From assembly GCA_014084085.1 (NCBI GenBank), contig NPFB01000059.1, positions 60,074-124,073 of the forward strand: a stretch of DNA of 64,000 bases. The letters are read 5' to 3'. The stretch comes from Hondaea fermentalgiana. Its lineage: Eukaryota > Sar > Bigyra > Thraustochytrida > Thraustochytriidae. Both the position numbers and the translations under genes were made by a program. Below are positions 59,111 through 64,000 of this stretch, in pieces; within the stretch, counting starts at the first letter, position 1; each line of letters opens with the position of its first letter. The notes beneath the pieces are model-generated. The model ran no database searches. It was not told the origin of the DNA and saw only the letters and a program-made list of their open reading frames with translations.

Positions 59111-61867
59111 CTAACATCTTTCAAAAATTCTGTAGAGCTTTTCCAGCGCAGCAACTTTGCGGAAAATGCCTGCATCCGGGTGTGCATGATCGCTGTTCGG
59201 CACGAGTTTCTTCATGTGCGGCATGATGACATTCTTGAAAATGTAACGGCGATCATCGCGATCATGACGCCATCCATCGGATTCGTTAAAGGTCTTGCGC
59301 TGCTCCGGTGTGAGTGGCCCAATGTCATTATAATACAAAGCCAGCTCCTCTGCCACGGTGGTGAAGCATCCGCGCTCATCATACCATTCGACACGCTCAA
59401 AGAGACGTAGTAAAAACACCGGCAACGAGACAGCGCGTGGAACGTGACCGGGAAGAATCTCGGGCAACGAGCGCAGCGTCTTGCTTTGGACATCAATGTT
59501 GATGCGAAAGTATTCATCCAACATGCTCGCTCGTTCAGCCAAGAAGGTCGCTACAGTGGCAGGATCTGGATCCGCTTCAGTAGTGGTTCCATCTACTGCA
59601 AGCGTCGTATCGGGTCGACCACGCGCAAGGCTGCGTGCCTCAAGCGCCGTCTTTACGGCGTCGGCGATGGAGACAGGTTCGTCCAGTACAATGCGCTCAA
59701 AGCGGCCAAACTTGCGCAAGGCTTGCTGGTAGAAGAGCTCCTGGGACAGAAGCGCAATGTCCATAATGTACAGTCCCGTATTCACCTGTACGAGACATAG
59801 ACATTCGTCAACCCAGCCAACAAAGACGAGCGTCCGGAGCATTTTGGCCATGGCGTCGTGCCGCCGCGCTTCAAAGGCTTCCACAAGACTGCGTACGCTT
59901 GCAAGCGTGAGTGCTTCCTCAGTCATGTCATCATTGAATTTGAAAGCGGGGCGAATGCGATCCGCTGGAATATCCTGCGCTGTCTCGGCGGGGTCAGCTA
60001 CGGCGTCATTGGCGTTCGGCTTGGCAACACCAGGACGCTTGCGCAGCGACGATGACGACGTGGAGGTGGACGACATCAATGAAGCACTCATCTGTGCTGG
60101 AGATGACGTAGATGTCATGCCGGTGAGCTTGGTTTGTTTCGATTTGCGAGCGCTTCCCTGCTGGCTAAGAAAGGCATCGAGCCCGCTGGAACGGTAGTCT
60201 GTTCGGACGAGCTTTTCCGGGCGGTACGCAGGTTTCCGCCGCGATGCACTCGTGGCAGTGGTGATGCGAGAAACTTCGCTGGCCTGACTTGCAGCATCGG
60301 AGAGCGTCCGTTTAAGCGTGCGACGGGGTGGCGTCTTTTCAAAATCCTGATCATCATCGTCTTCTTCTTCGTTGTCATTGTCGTCATTATCATCGTCAGC
60401 GTCGGCATCATCCCTGTCTCGCTTTTTGTCGCCGTTTACAGCATCGTCATGGCGGCCCTTGCCCTCAGGACTCTCAGTTGTGTCCCGTGTTGAGCGAACG
60501 TCTTCGCCGTTCTGGACCGCGTCGGCGTGAGCACCCACAGATTGCTGATCGAGATCCATTTCATCTCCTCCCGCCACAGACTGGGAAGGCTGCGACGAGG
60601 CTACGCGCAATGTTTGCTGCGTGTAAAAGACGCGCGAGCTATTCGCATTGGCAAGTTTGTCCCGGACACCCTGCACCACACGTCCAACGACGAGATCCTC
60701 GTCAAGGAAGTGCACCTCACGCTTTGTCGGGTGCACATTGACATCGATGCGCTGAGGGGGCAGCTCAATCGACAAATACACAAAGGGAAAGGTTCCCTTG
60801 GGCAAATACTCGGCATAGACGCCCTCGATGGCGCGACGTAGACTTGAGCACTGCACGAGACGATGGTTGATGAAGAAAATGTAGGTGCTCTTTTTCCGGT
60901 TGTAATTGGCATTCGAAATGTAACCAGAAAAGGACCAACGCGGCGCGAGAGAAGCTTGCGCGGCATCTGCAGTGACCGAAGGGCTTTCTTCGCCTACGTT
61001 CCGCGGGCTATCGTTTGCGGCAAGCGCAGGCGCTTCGCCTTCGCACTCGCCCTCGAGATGAACACATTCCTGGGCCACGTAGGCGCCAAAGACAGTGCGA
61101 ATGTTATCGAGACGCGAGTCCGTCTCGCGCGTGTGAAGATCCGGGGTCGCGCTGGCTGATTTGCGGCAAACAAAGCCAACGCCATGGTAGAGCGGTTTGG
61201 CAGGGGACGTTGCGGTTGCCGAGGAGGATGCCTCTTGCCGATTTGCTTCCTTTTCTTCCTCGGAAAGTCCCTGGTGTATGGCGTACTTGGAAACGACGTC
61301 GAGAATGCGCGCATACTCGTCGGCGGTATTTCGCAGAGCACGTTTTCGCGCCGGGACGTTGAAAAAGAGGTCGTCGACGGCGATCGTGGTGCCGACAACA
61401 CCGGCCATGGGGCGAGGCGCGGCCTTTTTTCCTGGACCTGGCGCGACAAGCTTCCCGTCTGCGTAGCTCGCGCGGAATGCCACGGGTTGCTGGGCCGTCT
61501 TGGATGTGATGGTGACGCGGGCTACATGCGAAATGCTTGCGAGTGCCTCGCCACGAAAGCCATACGTGCCGATTTGCTCGAGGTCTTCAAACTCTTTCAG
61601 CTTGCTCGTGTAAAATCGTTCGCACACAACGTCGAGATCGGCGCGGCGAATGCCTTTGCCATTGTCCTGGATGGTGAGCTGCTTGAGCCCGCCCGCGTTG
61701 GCCGTGACCCGGACCGAGGATGCCCCGGCATCGATTGAGTTTTCCAAGAGCTCCTTGACCGCAGACACGGGTCTGTGGATCACCTCTCCGGCGGCGATGC
61801 GGTTCACGACCTCCTCGCTCAGTCGCGCGATTGTTGTGCCTTCCGCCTGCGACGCCTGCGACGCCAT
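59111..61867 (-). CDS. MLH1: DNA mismatch repair protein MLH1
   Basis: 918 residues from the ATG at 61867. MLH1 pairs with PMS proteins as MutL-alpha to direct strand removal after mismatch recognition. The GHKL ATPase is intact: VVNRIAAGEVIHRPVSAVKE and LLENSIDAGA (catalytic Glu and Asn), DNGKGI, and GTYGFRGEALASI. The transducer domain has FFINHRLVQCSSLR and DVNVHPTKREVHF. A long, acidic and Ser-rich linker (about 420-640) explains the excess over human MLH1 (756). The C-terminal domain ends in IFERC, the conserved MLH1 terminus whose last Cys takes part in the partner's endonuclease site. Confidence 0.96.
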   Translation of the reverse strand: MASQASQAEGTTIARLSEEVVNRIAAGEVIHRPVSAVKELLENSIDAGASSVRVTANAGGLKQLTIQDNGKGIRRADLDVVCERFYTSKLKEFEDLEQIGTYGFRGEALASISHVARVTITSKTAQQPVAFRASYADGKLVAPGPGKKAAPRPMAGVVGTTIAVDDLFFNVPARKRALRNTADEYARILDVVSKYAIHQGLSEEEKEANRQEASSSATATSPAKPLYHGVGFVCRKSASATPDLHTRETDSRLDNIRTVFGAYVAQECVHLEGECEGEAPALAANDSPRNVGEESPSVTADAAQASLAPRWSFSGYISNANYNRKKSTYIFFINHRLVQCSSLRRAIEGVYAEYLPKGTFPFVYLSIELPPQRIDVNVHPTKREVHFLDEDLVVGRVVQGVRDKLANANSSRVFYTQQTLRVASSQPSQSVAGGDEMDLDQQSVGAHADAVQNGEDVRSTRDTTESPEGKGRHDDAVNGDKKRDRDDADADDDNDDNDNEEEDDDDQDFEKTPPRRTLKRTLSDAASQASEVSRITTATSASRRKPAYRPEKLVRTDYRSSGLDAFLSQQGSARKSKQTKLTGMTSTSSPAQMSASLMSSTSTSSSSLRKRPGVAKPNANDAVADPAETAQDIPADRIRPAFKFNDDMTEEALTLASVRSLVEAFEARRHDAMAKMLRTLVFVGWVDECLCLVQVNTGLYIMDIALLSQELFYQQALRKFGRFERIVLDEPVSIADAVKTALEARSLARGRPDTTLAVDGTTTEADPDPATVATFLAERASMLDEYFRINIDVQSKTLRSLPEILPGHVPRAVSLPVFLLRLFERVEWYDERGCFTTVAEELALYYNDIGPLTPEQRKTFNESDGWRHDRDDRRYIFKNVIMPHMKKLVPNSDHAHPDAGIFRKVAALEKLYRIFERC

Positions 61868-62725
61868 GGTCCTCGAGTCTTGCAATGGTTAGCGCCCCAC
61901 GATCCTTGCGCGGATCAGATCTGATCTGATCTGCCCCTTCTGCGCGCGTGCGTGCGTGCGCGCGTGCGTGCAAGAGAGCGAGGGCGTGGGCGAGAGCGAC
62001 AGTGAGAAAGGTGTCGGCGTTGCAGAGGACGCAAGGCCCCTCGCGCACGCTTCGATTTGCCTTGCTCTCCCCCGACGTGCCAATGGTGCTCTGATAGTGG
62101 GGAAGGGAAGGGGCTTTAGACCTGTCGTATAGACCCCCAAAAAATTCGTAACGCCGACTCCTCTCGTTGCCGCTGATCATGCAGTGCCTACTCCACGCAA
62201 AGGCCGGTGTGCCAAGGCATTGGTGAGATCATGACACTGGTGAAACCAAGGCATCTCGTTAAGAAAACCGAACGAAAAAGCTTCTTGGAGGGAGCAAAAG
62301 AAGATGTCACATTATTATACGAAAGATCTCCTGTTCTCCCCGACATTGCTACACAAATGCCAGAGAAAAAATGCCTTCTGCTTTGGATCTTGCCTTAAAA
62401 GTCATCTCTCGTTCAATCTTTGGCCCGCTCAAAGCGACTCCATCTTAAAAAGTGAGAGAAAGTGATGCCTTGAGAGTGCTGCAGAGACCGTCGTGATCTC
62501 GTCCCGCAATCGTTTGTTCGGTCGCACCAGGATAAAAAGGATGGGGGAAATTTGTGGAAAACGAAGCGAGCGGGAAATGCGATATCCTTCTGTGTGTCTT
62601 GAGGATGATGTACTCGAGATTTCTCCATGGTATACGCCGGAATGATTCATTTGCACATGGTCTCGTAAAAATGATGCAGAAGAGGACAAGAACGAAAAAA
62701 CACATCCGGTGGCAAGCGTGGTCAC
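61868..62725. other. Intergenic region between MLH1 and the succinyl-CoA ligase-like gene
   Basis: About 860 bases. Next to the MLH1 start are a GATCT repeat (about 61914-61932) and a GTGCGTGC run (about 61947-61972). The rest is AT-richer, with no recognisable gene. Confidence 0.5.
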
Positions 62726-64000
62726 CTAGGGTGCGCTTCCACCATCCGTGAGGGCTTCTTGAACGCGCAGAATGGCGTCCATGAGGTTATCAGCGGGAAT
62801 CTCTGGGACGGGACTGGCCTCGAGCGCAGACTCGGCCTCTGGCGCGCCGCAACCGTCGATGCGAACGACGAGAGGAAGATCAATGTAGGCTTCGTCGTCG
62901 GCCATGATGAGGCCGCGCGCTACCTCATCGCATGCCGTCGCGCCACCAAAAATGTTGACGAGGATGACTTTGACGGCAGGGTCTGCGCGAAGAATGCGAA
63001 CTGCTGCGGCCACAGCCTCGGACACATCCTCGGCATGACCGTGTCTTCCGACCGTCAACACGGGCCCAGTCGTGATTTCCTGCGCCGCAAGCATGTCTGA
63101 GGTGGCCATGGCGAGTCCTGATCCGTTCACAATCATGCCCACCGAGCCGGATCCGGGAATGTAGCCAAGCCCCGCCTCGCGCGCGTCTCCTGCGCCTGGA
63201 TACATTGCGGCGTCCGTGTCGTGGAGTCGATTTGATAGATCCCGCTGGCGAAAAATGGCCGCCTCGTCGAGCTCGAGAGTGACGTCGAGGCAGGCGACTT
63301 CTTGCTCGCCTCGTGCGGCGTCGCTCGCCGACCTCGCTTGCACCTCGGCGAGCGTTTGGGTTTCCAGACGAACAGCATCGCAGCCGATGAACATGTAATA
63401 GAGGAATTCGATCTGAGCCTGCGCAAGGGGGATGTTCTTCTCCTTGAAGCCCATTCCCTTGGCCAAATGATAGGTTTGCGCCTCGGAAGGGCCCGACATG
63501 ATATCGACGGTGTCGGTGACCTCTTTGCTGTGGCGCGGCGTGTCATCCTTTACGAGTTTTCCTGTCTTTTCGGCATCGCTCGCGTCGTCTGCAGTAGCTT
63601 CTTCTGGCTCGTCGGGAAGAATTTTTGCACCACGGATCACGGGTCCGTTGTGGCCGGGCTCGAGCGCGATCGACAGCATAAAGAGCTCCGAGGGCGCGAC
63701 GACCTCCTCGATCGTGACGGCTTCAGCTTGGCTCTCGTCGGCGCTCCCTTGGAGCCACGTGCGCACAGCCTCGCCAATCTCCACGGGCTCCGTGGACTCA
63801 ACGGCGTCCCTGCCGGGCGCCGAGACGCGGAAGACGGCGCCCGAGTTTTCCGCGCGCACCTCGCCCACGAAGGACTCGACGTCCTGCGCTTCGGCGAGCT
63901 CCGCGACCCTCGGCACGTTCACCGAGAACTTTTCCATGATGGCGCGGCTCGCGTGGCCGCCTACCTGGAGCGCCAGCGAGCGCGAGCCCCCGCCGTCGGC
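62726..64000 (-). CDS. Divergent succinyl-CoA ligase beta subunit-like protein, 5' end outside the window
   Basis: About 424 residues are visible and the frame is open to the right edge, so the true start lies beyond it (an internal ATG is at 63937). The first residues (LALQVGGHASRAIMEK) align with the LNLHEYQSK start of the family. The second half matches clearly: EAAIFRQRDL, VNGSGLAMATSDML, VILVNIFGGATACDEVARGL and LPLVVRIDG. Normal enzymes couple succinyl-CoA cleavage to ATP or GTP synthesis in the mitochondrial matrix. Here the lysine/glycine-rich nucleotide segment (AGGRGKG) reads APGRDAV, the metal-binding VNP reads LETQT, and the GGG loop reads GRHG. It is more acidic than the family and may be a pseudoenzyme paralogue. 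Confidence 0.78.
   Translation of the reverse strand, partial: ADGGGSRSLALQVGGHASRAIMEKFSVNVPRVAELAEAQDVESFVGEVRAENSGAVFRVSAPGRDAVESTEPVEIGEAVRTWLQGSADESQAEAVTIEEVVAPSELFMLSIALEPGHNGPVIRGAKILPDEPEEATADDASDAEKTGKLVKDDTPRHSKEVTDTVDIMSGPSEAQTYHLAKGMGFKEKNIPLAQAQIEFLYYMFIGCDAVRLETQTLAEVQARSASDAARGEQEVACLDVTLELDEAAIFRQRDLSNRLHDTDAAMYPGAGDAREAGLGYIPGSGSVGMIVNGSGLAMATSDMLAAQEITTGPVLTVGRHGHAEDVSEAVAAAVRILRADPAVKVILVNIFGGATACDEVARGLIMADDEAYIDLPLVVRIDGCGAPEAESALEASPVPEIPADNLMDAILRVQEALTDGGSAP

Noticed and set aside
1..64000. CRISPR arrays, prophage, insertion sequences or bacterial operon signals
   Set aside because: None seen; the content is eukaryotic nuclear, with introns and eukaryote-only genes.

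Overview
This is 64 kb of a nuclear genome from a GC-rich, gene-dense microbial eukaryote. It holds about 22 protein-coding genes on both strands, most with one long exon and intergenic gaps of 0.2 to 1.5 kb. Two genes are clearly spliced (SDHAF3-like at 25.1 kb, PDI-like at 55.7 kb), with GTAAGT donors and AG acceptors; others may be. Gene content is eukaryotic (lariat debranching enzyme, SUMO E1 subunit, gamma-tubulin complex, SRP54, PP2A scaffold, MLH1). Several genes hint at a flagellum or basal body (GCP3, an EF-hand calpain-like protein, an RPQSA-motif protein). A stramenopile of the thraustochytrid type fits the compactness, GC content and few introns, but this is inference; no rRNA or marker gene settles it. 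One 100-base assembly gap lies at 14359-14458.

Left part (1-20 kb): a DUF389 membrane protein cut by the window edge, DBR1, a family I pyrophosphatase with an N-myristoylation-type start, a long gene-free GC-rich stretch, a dienelactone hydrolase-like protein, a large low-complexity protein beside the gap, a mitochondrial IMP1-type peptidase, and an EF-hand/calpain-like protein without catalytic residues. Middle (20-43 kb): a SNARE without a membrane anchor, a macro-like protein, an AVT-type amino acid transporter, SDHAF3, the PP2A A subunit, a G6PD-hexokinase fusion, UBA2, an IQ-motif protein overlapping UBA2 tail to tail, and GCP3 followed by a decayed copy of its own 3' end. Right part (43-64 kb): an ankyrin protein, a TMEM181/Wntless-like membrane protein, a choline dehydrogenase-like GMC oxidoreductase, a head-to-head pair (coiled-coil/ankyrin protein and RPQSA protein), a PDI-like protein, SRP54, MLH1, and a divergent succinyl-CoA ligase beta-like gene cut by the right edge.

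The most unusual object is the 983-residue fusion at 31090-34041. Its hexokinase half looks intact. Its G6PD half keeps the substrate-side catalytic residues but has lost much of the NADP-binding signature. Either it is a new bifunctional enzyme at the entry to the pentose phosphate pathway, or a hexokinase carrying a glucose-6-phosphate-sensing pseudo-dehydrogenase. Two further probable pseudoenzymes (the calpain-like protein and the succinyl-CoA ligase-like protein) lie in the same window. Neighbouring genes show no operon-like functional linkage; any shared regulation would come from the head-to-head promoter pairs.
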